A program made the position numbers and the translations under genes. A DNA stretch of 64,000 bases. Source: Devosia rhodophyticola (lineage in GTDB: Bacteria > Pseudomonadota > Alphaproteobacteria > Rhizobiales > Devosiaceae). The notes beneath the pieces are model-generated. The model was not told where the DNA came from, ran no database searches, and worked only from the letters and a program-made list of their open reading frames with translations. Where the stretch lies: positions 1,954,001-2,018,000 of the forward strand of contig NZ_CP118247.1 of the NCBI RefSeq assembly GCF_028816475.1, given 5' to 3'. Shown piece by piece: positions 29,528 to 38,265 of this stretch (position 1 is the first letter of the stretch; each line of letters begins with the position of its first letter).

Positions 29528-29634
29528 CTAGAGCGGCGGGCGTTCCGATAGAATCGGAACTCGCGCTCTAGTTATTGGTGTCGCGTCGTTTTTTGCGGAA
29601 AACCGGTTCCCACTTTTTCGCACGATGCTCTAGA
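29528..29634. repeat. Dispersed palindromic repeat, copy 1 of 3
   Basis: ~105-bp intergenic element also found at 33369-33473 and 39554-39664. Left half is a hairpin (TAGAGCG ... CGCTCTA around GTTCCGAT/ATCGGAAC); right half holds TTTTTTGCGGAAAACCGGTT and ends GCACGATGCTCTAGA. The outer ends CTAGAGC and GCTCTAG are inverted repeats. Its right end supplies the TAG stop of gloB (minus strand, 29630-29632). Confidence 0.85.
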
Positions 29635-30397
29635 AGTTGTCCTTGCCCTTGCGGATGGCGGCAAAAACGTCGGCTGGCGGTGCGCCGGTCAGGCCAAAAT
29701 GGGCGGCAAGGCCCGGTTCGTCGGCGCGCAGGAACGGATTGGCCAGTTTTTCGGTGCCCAAAAGGGCGGGGACGGTAAAGCGACCGGCGGCGCGCAGTTC
29801 GGACACTTCGGCGGCGCGGGCCTTGAGCGCCTGGTTTTCGGGATCAATCGAGAGGGCGAAGCGGGCATTTGCCGCGGTATATTCGTGGCCGCAATAGACC
29901 AGGGTCCGGTCGGGCAGGTCGCGCAGGATTTTTAGCGCTTCCCACATCGGGCCGGGGGTGCCTTCGAACATGCGCCCGACACCGAGCGAAAACAGGGCAT
30001 CGGCGGAGAACAGGTGGCCGCCGGCGCGGTCGTGGAAAACGATGTGACCGAGCGTGTGGCCGGGGGCGCTCAGCACATCAAAGCGGGTTTGCCCGAGCAT
30101 GACCTCATCGCCGGGTGCCAGAAGTTTGTCGAGGCCCTCGATCTTGTCGGCTTCGGCCTTGGGGCCCCAGACGGTGACCTCAAAATCGCGCTTGAGTTCG
30201 GGGATGGCTTCGACGTGATCAAGGTGGTGGTGGGTGATGAAAATATCGGAAAGGGTCCAGCCGCGATGCAGCAGCGCGGTCTTGACGGCGCGCGCCTCGG
30301 GGGCGTCGATGGCGGCAGTGCGGCCGGTGTCGCTGTCGTGGACCAGATAGCCATAATTGTCGTCGCGGGCTTCAAAAACATCAACGATCAAACTCAT
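29630..30397 (-). CDS. gloB: Hydroxyacylglutathione hydrolase (glyoxalase II)
   Basis: Metallo-beta-lactamase fold hydrolase that splits S-lactoylglutathione to lactate and glutathione, completing methylglyoxal detoxification. 255 aa. The metal-binding motif THHHLDH lies near residue 57, further ligands in GHTLGHI and FSADALFSLG, and the C-terminal glutathione-binding part includes VYCGHEYTAANARFAL and NPFLRADEP. Methylglyoxal synthase is encoded 20 kb away in the same window, so production and removal of the toxin are both represented. Its stop codon lies inside the right end of a dispersed repeat. Confidence 0.96.
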   Translation of the reverse strand: MSLIVDVFEARDDNYGYLVHDSDTGRTAAIDAPEARAVKTALLHRGWTLSDIFITHHHLDHVEAIPELKRDFEVTVWGPKAEADKIEGLDKLLAPGDEVMLGQTRFDVLSAPGHTLGHIVFHDRAGGHLFSADALFSLGVGRMFEGTPGPMWEALKILRDLPDRTLVYCGHEYTAANARFALSIDPENQALKARAAEVSELRAAGRFTVPALLGTEKLANPFLRADEPGLAAHFGLTGAPPADVFAAIRKGKDNF

Positions 30398-30501
30398 GGC
30401 GGCATATCCTTTCGTGCGATTTGGCTTGAAAGCTAGGGACGTGGGCGCACAATGACAAGCTCGGATTAGACAAGTTTTGTGCGCTCATGCAGAGTTGAAG
30501 A

Positions 30502-31233
30502 ATGACCAGCGATGTGAAACGCCTGATTGAGTATTACAAATCCCCGCTGGGCCGCATTTCGCGGACGCTGGTTCGCGAGCAGATCGTGGGACTGGCCGAC
30601 GATGTTGCGGGCAAGCGGATATTGGGGCTGGGGTTTGCGACGCCCTATCTGCGCTTTACGCTGGAAAAAGCCGAGCGGGTCATCGCCTTCATGCCGCAGC
30701 GGCAGGGGGCTTCGGCCTGGCCGCGCGAGGGCCCATCGCATACGGTGTTGTGTGATCCGCTGGAAATGCCGCTGACTGACGCAGCGATTGATCTGACGAT
30801 TGCGGTGCATGCGTTCGAGCATATTGCCGATGCGGAGGAATTGATGCGCGAATTGTGGCGGATCACGGCACCCAATGGCGAATTGATCATAGTTGTGCCG
30901 CGACGGCGCGGCATTTGGGCGCAACGCGACACCACGCCGTTTGGTCAGGGCAATCCCTATTCGGCGGGGCAATTGGAAAAGTTGTTGCGGGATCATTCAT
31001 TCGTGCCGGTGGGGTGGCGGGATGGATTATTTCTGCCGCCATTCCAATCCTCGCTGGTGCTGAAGTCCGTGCGATTTTTCGAGCGGGCGGGGCGACTGTT
31101 CGGGCCGACATTTTCGGGTGTCATCTGCGTTCGGGCACGCAAGCAGGCGTTTCCAGCGATCCCACGGCGGCGGCGGGCCGAGCGCTATGTGCGGGTTCCG
31201 GGACTGAGCGCGCAGACGGCGCGGTCGTCCTGA
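30502..31233 (+). CDS. Class I SAM-dependent methyltransferase (Methyltransf_11)
   Basis: 243-aa putative methyltransferase. The SAM-binding loop is degenerate (KRILGLGFATPYLRF), followed by LCDPLEMPLTDAAIDLTIAVHAFEHIADAEELMRELWRITAPNGE-like sequence (cores MPLTDAAIDL and AFEHIADAEELMRELWRI). The C-terminal part is basic. It is divergent from gloB, an arrangement often seen in rhizobia, but the substrate is unknown. Confidence 0.8.
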   Translation: MTSDVKRLIEYYKSPLGRISRTLVREQIVGLADDVAGKRILGLGFATPYLRFTLEKAERVIAFMPQRQGASAWPREGPSHTVLCDPLEMPLTDAAIDLTIAVHAFEHIADAEELMRELWRITAPNGELIIVVPRRRGIWAQRDTTPFGQGNPYSAGQLEKLLRDHSFVPVGWRDGLFLPPFQSSLVLKSVRFFERAGRLFGPTFSGVICVRARKQAFPAIPRRRRAERYVRVPGLSAQTARSS

Positions 31234-31309
31234 GGAAAAACAGTTTCCTTTGCGTTCCGCAGGGGCTTTGCTTATGGTCCGCGCGGCCTTACCAACCCAA
31301 GAATTTTTG

Positions 31310-32398
31310 ATGACGAACCGACCCAAGCCGCAGCCCGGCATCCTTGAAATTGCCCCCTATGTTCCGGGTCGCTCGCAGGCGGCGGCGGGGCAGAAGGCGA
31401 TCAAGCTGTCCTCAAATGAGAGCCCGCTGGGCGCCTCGCCGCAGGCTATTGCGGCCTATAAGGGCGTTGGCGATCATCTTGAAATTTATCCTGAAGGCTC
31501 GAGCGCGGTGCTGCGTGAAGCGCTGGCTGAAGTGCACGGGCTGGATGGGTCACGGATCGTTTGCGGCAATGGTTCGGATGATCTGCTGCATCTTCTGGCG
31601 CAATGCTATATCGGCGATGGCGACGAAGCGGTGATGAGCCAGTATGGGTTTTCGGTCTATCCGATCGTGACCGAGGCGGCGGGCGGGCGCATCGTGATGG
31701 CGCCCGAGAGTGATTTTGTGGCCAGTGTCGATTCCATTCTCGCGGCGGTGAGCGAGCGGACGCGGATTGTTTTTCTGGCCAATCCCAACAATCCCACCGG
31801 CACCTATCTTGGTGCCAGCGAAGTGCGGCGGTTGCAGGCGGGGCTGCGGCCCGATGTGCTGCTGGTGCTTGATAGCGCCTATGCTGAATATGTGACGACG
31901 AGCGATTATTCGGTCGGGGTGGATCTGGTTGAGCGCGCTGACAATGTGGTGATGGTCAGGACGTTTTCAAAGATGGGATTGGCGGCGGCGCGGGTCGGCT
32001 GGCTTTATGGGCCTGCCCATGTCGCTGATGCGCTCAATCGCATCCGAGGACCGTTCAATGTCAATCTGGGCGGACAGTTGGCGGCGGCAGCGGCAACACG
32101 CGATGTGGATTTTACCCGCAAGCTGGCGCGCTACAATGCGCAATGGCGCGACTGGTTGAGCGCGCAATTGGGCAGCAACCAGATGCGGGTGGTGCCGAGC
32201 CAGGCCAATTTTATCATGGTGCTGTTTGCCGAGCCGGCGCATGCGGATGCTGCGTTTGAGGCGCTGTTAGCCAAGGGGCTGATTGTTCGCCAGGTTGGCT
32301 CCTCCTATGGCATTGCCAATGGCTTGCGCATTTCCATCGGTCCGGAAGCAGCGATGCGTGCGGTTGCCGATGTTCTCAAGAATATGGTGTTTGGTTGA
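31310..32398 (+). CDS. hisC: Histidinol-phosphate aminotransferase (or aromatic aminotransferase)
   Basis: PLP-dependent class I/II aminotransferase, 362 aa. Visible: KLSSNESPLGASPQAI at the N-terminus, CGNGSDDLLHLLAQ, FLANPNNPTGTY, VLDSAYAEY, and the PLP Lys in RTFSKMGLAAARVGW. ATG 31310 is chosen to match the family start; the frame opens earlier at 31250. Directly coupled to tyrA (stop and ATG overlap as TGATG). In this neighbourhood HisC enzymes may also transaminate aromatic keto acids or prephenate, so a role in Tyr/Phe synthesis is plausible besides histidine synthesis. Confidence 0.93.
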   Translation: MTNRPKPQPGILEIAPYVPGRSQAAAGQKAIKLSSNESPLGASPQAIAAYKGVGDHLEIYPEGSSAVLREALAEVHGLDGSRIVCGNGSDDLLHLLAQCYIGDGDEAVMSQYGFSVYPIVTEAAGGRIVMAPESDFVASVDSILAAVSERTRIVFLANPNNPTGTYLGASEVRRLQAGLRPDVLLVLDSAYAEYVTTSDYSVGVDLVERADNVVMVRTFSKMGLAAARVGWLYGPAHVADALNRIRGPFNVNLGGQLAAAAATRDVDFTRKLARYNAQWRDWLSAQLGSNQMRVVPSQANFIMVLFAEPAHADAAFEALLAKGLIVRQVGSSYGIANGLRISIGPEAAMRAVADVLKNMVFG

Positions 32399-33372
32399 TG
32401 AGTGCGCCGTTCAAAAAACTAGCCCTGATCGGCATTGGGTTGATCGGCTCGTCAATTGCGCTGGCAGCGCGGCGGTACGGGCTGGTTGATGCCATCGCCA
32501 TTGCCACACGCAAAAGCGAGACGCTGGATGAGGCGCGGGCGCTTGAACTGGGTGATGTTTATACGCTGGACGCGGCCGAAGCTGTGCGCGGGGCGGATCT
32601 GGTTATCCTTTGCGTGCCGGTGGGGGCCTATGAATCGGTGATGCGGGCCATCGCACCGGCCTTGGCGCCGGGGGCGATCTTTTCCGATGTGGGGTCGGTT
32701 AAAGGCTTTGTGCACAAGACTTTGGCGCCGATGGTGCCCAAGGGGGTGAGTTTTATTCCGGGGCATCCGCTGGCCGGGACCGAACATTCGGGCCCCAAGG
32801 CGGGGTTTGCTGAATTGTTTGTGGGGCGCTGGTGCGTCCTGACGCCTGATGCCGAGGCGCGGTCCGTCGATGTTGAAAAGCTGACAAAGTTCTGGCGTGG
32901 CATGGGCAGTCAGGTCGAAACCATGGACCCGGCGCACCATGATATGGTTTTGGCGATAACCAGCCATATTCCGCATCTGGTGGCTTATAATATCGTAGGG
33001 ACCGTGGCGGATCTGGAAGCGGATACGCAATCCGAGGTCATCAAGTTTTCAGCGTCGGGATTTCGCGATTTTACCCGAATTGCGGCTTCTGACCCGGTGA
33101 TGTGGCGCGATGTATTCCTGACAAATCGCGATGCGGTTCTGGAAATGCTGGGGCGGTTTTCCGAGGATTTGTCGGTGTTACAGCGCGCGGTGCGCACGGG
33201 GGATGGCGATGCGCTTGAGGCGATGTTTACCCGCACCCGCGCCATTCGCCGTTCGGTCATTGATGCGGGGCAGGAAACGGCAGCGCCCGATTTTGGTCGC
33301 CCGCACCAGAGCGACAGCGACCCCACGCCGGTTAGCGCGGTGCGCGATCACGGCGGGGGCGACGACGCTTAG
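32398..33372 (+). CDS. tyrA: Prephenate/arogenate dehydrogenase
   Basis: NAD(P)-dependent oxidative decarboxylation of prephenate or arogenate in tyrosine synthesis, 324 aa. N-terminal Rossmann fold with LALIGIGLIGSSIALAARR; conserved DVGSVKGFVH, FIPGHPLAGTEHSGP and the helical dimerisation domain (HDMVLAITSHIPHLVAYN). ATG 32398 overlaps the hisC stop. The TAG stop (33370-33372) is formed by the left end of a dispersed palindromic repeat, so the natural C-terminus may have been trimmed or altered by its insertion; the last ~20 residues (PDFGRPHQSDSDPTPVSAVR) look unstructured. Confidence 0.93.
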   Translation: MSAPFKKLALIGIGLIGSSIALAARRYGLVDAIAIATRKSETLDEARALELGDVYTLDAAEAVRGADLVILCVPVGAYESVMRAIAPALAPGAIFSDVGSVKGFVHKTLAPMVPKGVSFIPGHPLAGTEHSGPKAGFAELFVGRWCVLTPDAEARSVDVEKLTKFWRGMGSQVETMDPAHHDMVLAITSHIPHLVAYNIVGTVADLEADTQSEVIKFSASGFRDFTRIAASDPVMWRDVFLTNRDAVLEMLGRFSEDLSVLQRAVRTGDGDALEAMFTRTRAIRRSVIDAGQETAAPDFGRPHQSDSDPTPVSAVRDHGGGDDA

Positions 33373-33473
33373 AGCGCCGGGCGTTTCGATAAAATCGGAA
33401 CTTGCGCTCTAATTCCTAGTGTCGCGTCGTTTTTTGCGGAAAACCGGTTCCCACTTTTCCGCACGACGCTTAG
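33369..33473. repeat. Dispersed palindromic repeat, copy 2 of 3
   Basis: Same element as at 29528-29634 and 39554-39664 with scattered differences (TTTCGATAAAATCGGAA in the hairpin, GACGCTTAG at the right end). It fills the gap between tyrA and the convergent DUF2125 gene; its left end provides the tyrA stop codon. Confidence 0.85.
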
Positions 33474-33476
33474 GCT

Positions 33477-34445
33477 TCAGAATAATGGCGGGACGCTCGA
33501 GATGGGCACCAGTCCCGAAAAGATGCCGCCGCTGCGGGCGCTGAGTTTTTGGGTGTAGCTGCCGTCGGGACCAGCATTGCCGAAGGTGAGCGTGCGGAAG
33601 GGTTCTTCGAGCAAGGGGCCGACCCGCTCGACGACGCCGGTTGAAATGATGTCGATATTGCCGTTGAGCAAGCCCTGCGGATCAAGGCTCAATTCGCCGC
33701 TGGCGCTGAGCTTGCTGGTTTCGGTGTCGCTGGCAGTGATATCGATGAGCTTAAGCGTGCCACCGGCCTGCTGCATCTGGCGCAGCAGATCAGGATTGCC
33801 CAGCAGGCGGATATCGTCGGGCAGGCCCGAAAGCTCGGCCTGGATGCTGGCGGTGCCATCGGCGATGGTCAGGCCGGGAGCCGCGATATCGTGGGCCTCG
33901 GTATAAAGCGCCAAGGCGGCGGTGCCGCGTTCGGCATCATATTGTTCGGGAATATCGATCAGGTGAAATTCGGCTTTCGGGGCACTGGCGATGGGTTGGC
34001 CAAACAGTTTGTCGGTCCAGACAAGGTTGTCGGCGATGATGGAGAGGCGGGCGATGCGCCAGCCTTCGAGCCGCAAGCTGGCCTGTAGACCGTCCCAGTT
34101 GACATCGCTTCTTGAGCCGGTGAAATTATCGGAAATCGTTACGGGGCCAAGCGCTGAGGCCAGCAAATGGGTGGGCTGGTAGACCTGAGCACTGACGCGC
34201 AGACCCGGAATGGTTGTCAGGACATCGCCGCTGAGCAGGCTGGCATTTTCGCAATCGGCATTGAAATGGAAGGGATAGCCGGAAATATCAAGGGTTCCGC
34301 AACTTAACATCGGGGCGGTGGTGCCATCGGCGTCGGCCATCAATTCGATATTCTTGCGGATTTCGCCCGCTATATAAAACCAGCCGCCGGTCCAGACCAG
34401 AACGACGACCAATACGGCGATGCCGAGATAGATGATTCGCTTCAT
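33477..34445 (-). CDS. DUF2125 family exported/membrane-anchored protein
   Basis: 322-aa protein of the DUF2125 family, found mainly in alphaproteobacteria and of unknown function. A single N-terminal membrane segment (IIYLGIAVLVVVLVWTGGW) is followed by a large extracytoplasmic domain. Family-like elements are GTLDISGYPFHFNADCENA and SGLRV/SAQVYQPTHLLASALGP. Its start at 34445 is divergent from the chaC-like gene. Proteins of this family have loose similarity to lipid-transfer (AsmA-like) domains, but that is only a guess. Confidence 0.82.
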   Translation of the reverse strand: MKRIIYLGIAVLVVVLVWTGGWFYIAGEIRKNIELMADADGTTAPMLSCGTLDISGYPFHFNADCENASLLSGDVLTTIPGLRVSAQVYQPTHLLASALGPVTISDNFTGSRSDVNWDGLQASLRLEGWRIARLSIIADNLVWTDKLFGQPIASAPKAEFHLIDIPEQYDAERGTAALALYTEAHDIAAPGLTIADGTASIQAELSGLPDDIRLLGNPDLLRQMQQAGGTLKLIDITASDTETSKLSASGELSLDPQGLLNGNIDIISTGVVERVGPLLEEPFRTLTFGNAGPDGSYTQKLSARSGGIFSGLVPISSVPPLF

Positions 34446-34532
34446 GATGTAGTATTAGCCTTGCTTGATGCGGGCACCAACCCGGTGATTTTTCAATCCG
34501 GGGCTGTCCTTGCCCCGAAATTGGGTCAGGTT

Positions 34533-35087
34533 ATGGCGATGAGCGAATCACCTTCCCGTTCGACAAGCTATTGGGTTTTTGGCTACGGATCACTGATCTG
34601 GAATCCGGGCTTTGCTTTTTTGCGGGCCGAACGGGCAACGCTATGGGGTGCCCATCGCAGCCTGAGCGTCTATTCCCATCATTATCGGGGTACCGAGGCG
34701 CAGCCGGGACTGGTTTTCGGGCTGGCGCGGGGTGGTTCGTGCCGGGGAATGGCGTTTGAAGTGGCTGCAGATCAGTGGGACGAAACGATCGGGTATTTGC
34801 GGGCGCGGGAGCTGATAACCCATGTTTACCGGGAGGCGGAACGCCCGATCTGTCTGGCGAGCGGCGGGCGAATGCGCGCGGTGACTTATCTGGTTGATGA
34901 ACATCACGTGCAATATGCGGGCAAGCTTAGCCTGGTGGCGCAGGCCGAAATGGTGCGGCTGGCAATCGGCCAATCGGGCCCCAATATTGATTACGTGCTC
35001 AATACCGCCCAGCATTTGCGCGAACTGGGTATTGGTGACCGGACGCTGGACGCGCTGGTCAGGTTACTCGGCCGCCGTCCTGATTAG
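34533..35087 (+). CDS. Gamma-glutamylcyclotransferase, ChaC family (first copy)
   Basis: Degrades glutathione or gamma-glutamyl compounds, releasing 5-oxoproline. 184 aa. The substrate loop WVFGYGSLIWNPGF is at the N-terminus; RSLSVYSHHYRGTEAQPGLVFGL and the region AVTYLVDEHHVQYAG follow. ATG 34533 (or 34539) is preferred over in-frame 34461, which overlaps no conserved sequence. A second, longer ChaC-like gene lies at 40990-41706 on the opposite strand. It converges on the next gene, overlapping it by four bases. Confidence 0.88.
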   Translation: MAMSESPSRSTSYWVFGYGSLIWNPGFAFLRAERATLWGAHRSLSVYSHHYRGTEAQPGLVFGLARGGSCRGMAFEVAADQWDETIGYLRARELITHVYREAERPICLASGGRMRAVTYLVDEHHVQYAGKLSLVAQAEMVRLAIGQSGPNIDYVLNTAQHLRELGIGDRTLDALVRLLGRRPD

Positions 35088-35431
35088 GCAGCCGCTGAAC
35101 GGCGCGTTTCGGGCTCGGCGCCTTCAAGATCCCAAATGGTGGTCATGCGCTCAACGTCATCGCGCGGGGTTGCCAGCCGAAAGGCACGGTCGGCGCAATC
35201 AAGCGCGAGCTTGAAGCGGGTGCGGCTCATCGGGTCAACGACCAACTCGGCAACCGAGCCTACCCAAAGCACCAGACTGCCCTTGGCGATCAGATAAAGC
35301 TCGCGTTCGGCCAGGCGAAATTGCTCAAGACTTTCGCTGACCAGACCATAGGCGCGGCCCGAACGGCCGAACCAGTTTACCGAGCGCTGCTGATTCGGTC
35401 CCAACGTCGTCGTTTTACCAAGTGATGCCAT
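35084..35431 (-). CDS. Hypothetical protein, 115 aa
   Basis: I do not recognise this family. The protein is soluble by composition, with a central beta-rich stretch (LYLIAKGSLVLWVGSVAELVV) and a C-terminal acidic/hydrophilic tail (ETRRSAAA). GGGGAA precedes ATG 35431 closely; an in-frame start at 35494 is possible but crosses an A/T-rich promoter-like stretch. The 3' end overlaps the convergent chaC-like gene by four bases, so the two genes are packed tail to tail. Confidence 0.6.
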   Translation of the reverse strand: MASLGKTTTLGPNQQRSVNWFGRSGRAYGLVSESLEQFRLAERELYLIAKGSLVLWVGSVAELVVDPMSRTRFKLALDCADRAFRLATPRDDVERMTTIWDLEGAEPETRRSAAA

Positions 35432-35557
35432 TTCCCCATCTCCCCTGCACTCCAGAAGAAGAACAAAAATAGAACAAAAAACAGTTAACGTCAAGTCGAT
35501 TCAAATTCTATCTCTATATCTATGGTGCCAGTCGGGCTTTTTGTCAACATATAGTGT

Positions 35558-36363
35558 TTAGGCCTGATTACGGCTCTGCCTCGCATCATCGATGGCCTGT
35601 CGCAATTTTTTGTCGATCGGCCGGGCCAAACCCCGGTCTACCGCTGTTAGAATCAAATCAGTTGATTCTGGTTCGATGGCTTTTTTGAGTCTTTTGGTAA
35701 AAACGTCAGGCGCCAGCCCCGGCTCGATGGGCGGCAGGAACTTTGCCTCGGCGGTGCCGGGCCACAAAAGCAGGCTGTTGCGGCCCCAGAAAAGACCGGA
35801 ATTGAGCGCAACGGGAACGACCGGAACGCCGAGTTCAGCATAAAGCCGCCCGATGCCCTGGCGATATTCGGGCTTGGCCAGCGGGGAGCGGCGGGTACCT
35901 TCGGGGAAAATGACGATGCGGCAACCGCGCGCGACGGCGGCGTGGGCCTGTTCCATCATCAGGGGAATGGCCTTTGCGCCTTTGGAGCGATCAACCTCGA
36001 TGCAATCAAGGGTGCGCGCGGCCCGGCCAAAGAACGGCAGGCGCATCAGCTCCTTTTTGACGATATAGGCGGGGCGCCCGGTATAGGGAAAAATGGCAAA
36101 GACATCCCAGTCGCTTTGGTGCTTGGCGGCAATGATGCAGCCGCCCTCGGGAATGTTTTCCTCGCCAGAGACCCGGGTCTTGATGCCGCCAAACAGGCGC
36201 AGCAAGACCAGATTGATCGGCACCAGTATTTTGCCGTGGCCCAGCTGAAGGCAGTTCGGCGGCCCGTAATCAGGGCCGATATGCCAATGGCGATGGCAAC
36301 CAGGGCCGTCTGGGTAATAAAAAGCAGATAAAATATTGCCGAACGAATTGCCTGCATCACCAT
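35558..36363 (-). pseudogene. plsC: 1-acyl-sn-glycerol-3-phosphate acyltransferase PlsC, frameshifted near 36222
   Basis: Second acylation step of phospholipid synthesis (lysophosphatidate to phosphatidate) at the inner membrane. From ATG 36363 the first frame gives a membrane anchor (AIFYLLFITQTALVAIAIG) and SWATAKYW; the second frame resumes INLVLLRLFGGIKTRVSG and carries the catalytic AAKHQSDWDVFAI (HX4D), VFPEGTRR-type motif (IVIFPEGTRRSP) and PVVPVALNSGLFWGR. One missing base between about 36215 and 36226 explains the split; repaired length ~268 aa is normal. It follows ftsX on the same strand by ~90 bp, the usual rhizobial order ftsE-ftsX-plsC. A sequencing indel is likely, as the gene is normally essential. 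Confidence 0.88.
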
Positions 36364-36453
36364 GAGTTCGATATCTCCAATGGCATTTTGATATTGCGAT
36401 GGTTTAGCGGGGAGGCGGGCTTTTGGCCAGCAGATCCGGGTAAACGCCGATGA

Positions 36454-37383
36454 TCATGAGGTCTGGGCGAGGAACCGGCGCACGGTGACGCGCGAGGTTG
36501 TCGCGGTCAGGGCAGCAATGACCAGCACAACGGCAGCAATGCCGACAAGGCCGCTAATGCCCAGGGCAAAGCGCCCGAACAGAATGCCGACCTGCTGGCT
36601 GGTTTCGCCCGGCAAAACGCCGCTGGCGGCAGTGCCGACAAGGGTGAAGAACAGGATGGCCGCGATGCCGCCAATGACGCCGCCTTGCAGCCCGATGGAC
36701 AAAAACCGTCCCTGAAACTCGCCGGCAATGAATTTGTTGGAGGCCCCGATATAATGGAGCACGTCGACAATCTCGCGATTGGAAGCCATAGCGCCGCGCG
36801 TGGCAAAAACGATGGCCAGCATGGTGGCGACGATGATCAGGGCCAATACCAACAATCCCGAGAGCACGATGGCCCCGGACATGGCGTTCAATTGCTGACG
36901 CCAGACGGCGTGAGTATCAAGGCTTGCGCCTTTGACGGCGGTCAAATCATTGGTGAGCTTGGCAATGTCGGCATCCAGCGGATCGTCGAGATGGACGACA
37001 ACCAGCCGGGGAATTTCAATGGCGGTGAGATCCAGGCCGGCACCCAGCCACGGCTCGAGCAGGGCCTGACTTTCGGCCAGAGTCAGGGCGCGGGCCGAGC
37101 CAACGCCGGGGGTTGCCTCGGCGAGCGCAACGGCAGTGCGCAGGTTGGACTCCATCACCTCGCCCTCAACCGGGCGGATCTGGATGGTGACTTCCCGGCC
37201 AACGTCCGCCGACCAGGCAATGGCTGATTTTTGAACCAGCACGACGCCGCCAAGGGTCACCGCGGACAGAAATGTCATGATGGCGATCAGCAGCATCAGG
37301 GTGCGACCAGCGACTGAACGTTCGGGCACGATGGGGGCGGGACGACCGGGGCGGGGAATTAGATTTTTGATCTGCTCAATCAT
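36454..37383 (-). CDS. ftsX: Cell division protein FtsX
   Basis: Permease-like partner of FtsE that sits at the division site and activates peptidoglycan hydrolases. 309 aa. N-terminal cytoplasmic tail, one helix (LMLLIAIMTFLSAVTLGGVVL), an extracytoplasmic domain of ~110 residues, then three helices with the FtsX motif (ATRGAMASNREIVDVLHYIGA). Start overlaps the ftsE stop by eight bases, so the pair is co-translated. Confidence 0.94.
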   Translation of the reverse strand: MIEQIKNLIPRPGRPAPIVPERSVAGRTLMLLIAIMTFLSAVTLGGVVLVQKSAIAWSADVGREVTIQIRPVEGEVMESNLRTAVALAEATPGVGSARALTLAESQALLEPWLGAGLDLTAIEIPRLVVVHLDDPLDADIAKLTNDLTAVKGASLDTHAVWRQQLNAMSGAIVLSGLLVLALIIVATMLAIVFATRGAMASNREIVDVLHYIGASNKFIAGEFQGRFLSIGLQGGVIGGIAAILFFTLVGTAASGVLPGETSQQVGILFGRFALGISGLVGIAAVVLVIAALTATTSRVTVRRFLAQTS

Positions 37384-38038
37384 GGATCACCAACTCGCCC
37401 TTGGAGAGCAACATGCGGGGGTAGGAAAACTGATCGAGTAGCGGCAGCTCATGGGTCGCCAGAATGATGGTCATGCCCAGGGTGCGGTTGAGTTCGGCGA
37501 ACAGGTGCACGAGGCGCGAGGACAATTCGGGGTCGACGTTGCCGGTGGGCTCGTCGGCTAGCAAGACCTTTGGGCGGGCAATGACGGCACGGGCGATGGC
37601 GGCGCGCTGTTTTTCGCCTCCCGAGAGCAGGGACGGCAGGGCATGCATGCGCTCGCCCAGGCCGACCCATTCGAGCAGTTCGGTCACATTGGGCCGATAT
37701 TCGCTTTCGGCCTGTCCCAGAACCCGCAGCGGCAGGGCGACATTTTCGAAAGTGGTCAAGTGATCGAGCAGGCGAAATTCCTGAAAGACGATGCCGATGT
37801 GGCGGCGCATCTGCAGCAGGCGGTCATGACTCAGATTGGTGACATCCTCGCCAAACATCGTGACCTGACCACGCGATGGCTTGAGCGACAGCAGCAGCAG
37901 GCGCAGCAGCGAGGTTTTGCCGGCGCCCGAGGGGCCGGTCAGAAAGTGGAACGAGCCGGGCTCGACCGAAAAGGTCAGGTCCCGCAGGATTTCCGGGCCA
38001 TTGCCATAGCGCAGGCCAACATCGGAAAATTCGATCAA
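37376..38038 (-). CDS. ftsE: Cell division ATP-binding protein FtsE
   Basis: ABC ATPase that drives FtsX. 220 aa. Walker A GPSGAGKTSLLRL, Q-loop in GIVFQEFRLLDHLT (close to the typical FtsE FQDFRLL), signature LSGGEKQRAAIARA, Walker B VLLADEPTGNVD and the switch His in ILATHELPLL. It is the first gene of ftsE-ftsX-plsC and divergent from the zinc-ribbon gene at 38266. Confidence 0.96.
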   Translation of the reverse strand: MIEFSDVGLRYGNGPEILRDLTFSVEPGSFHFLTGPSGAGKTSLLRLLLLSLKPSRGQVTMFGEDVTNLSHDRLLQMRRHIGIVFQEFRLLDHLTTFENVALPLRVLGQAESEYRPNVTELLEWVGLGERMHALPSLLSGGEKQRAAIARAVIARPKVLLADEPTGNVDPELSSRLVHLFAELNRTLGMTIILATHELPLLDQFSYPRMLLSKGELVIHD

Positions 38039-38265
38039 AGTTCCAGGCTCCTCAATAGTCTGTCCTGTTTCGGTGCGACCGCAAACCGAATCACGCGCAC
38101 CCCATCATATCAGGGCAAGGCGGTTGTGCGGCGTTTGGGGCGGGTTTGGGTGTGGATTGCGGTGCATTTATGTTTATTGCGGCTTCTGGCGGGGTGGTTT
38201 GAGGAGTTTTAACTTCGCCGCAATAGAATTGGGTCAATTCAGACCGACAGGCGCCCACTACTTTC
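38039..38265. other. Divergent promoter region between ftsE and the zinc-ribbon gene
   Basis: About 227 bp with no coding potential I can support. It must carry the promoters of ftsE (minus) and the zinc-ribbon gene (plus); no clear boxes or palindromes were assigned. Confidence 0.4.
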
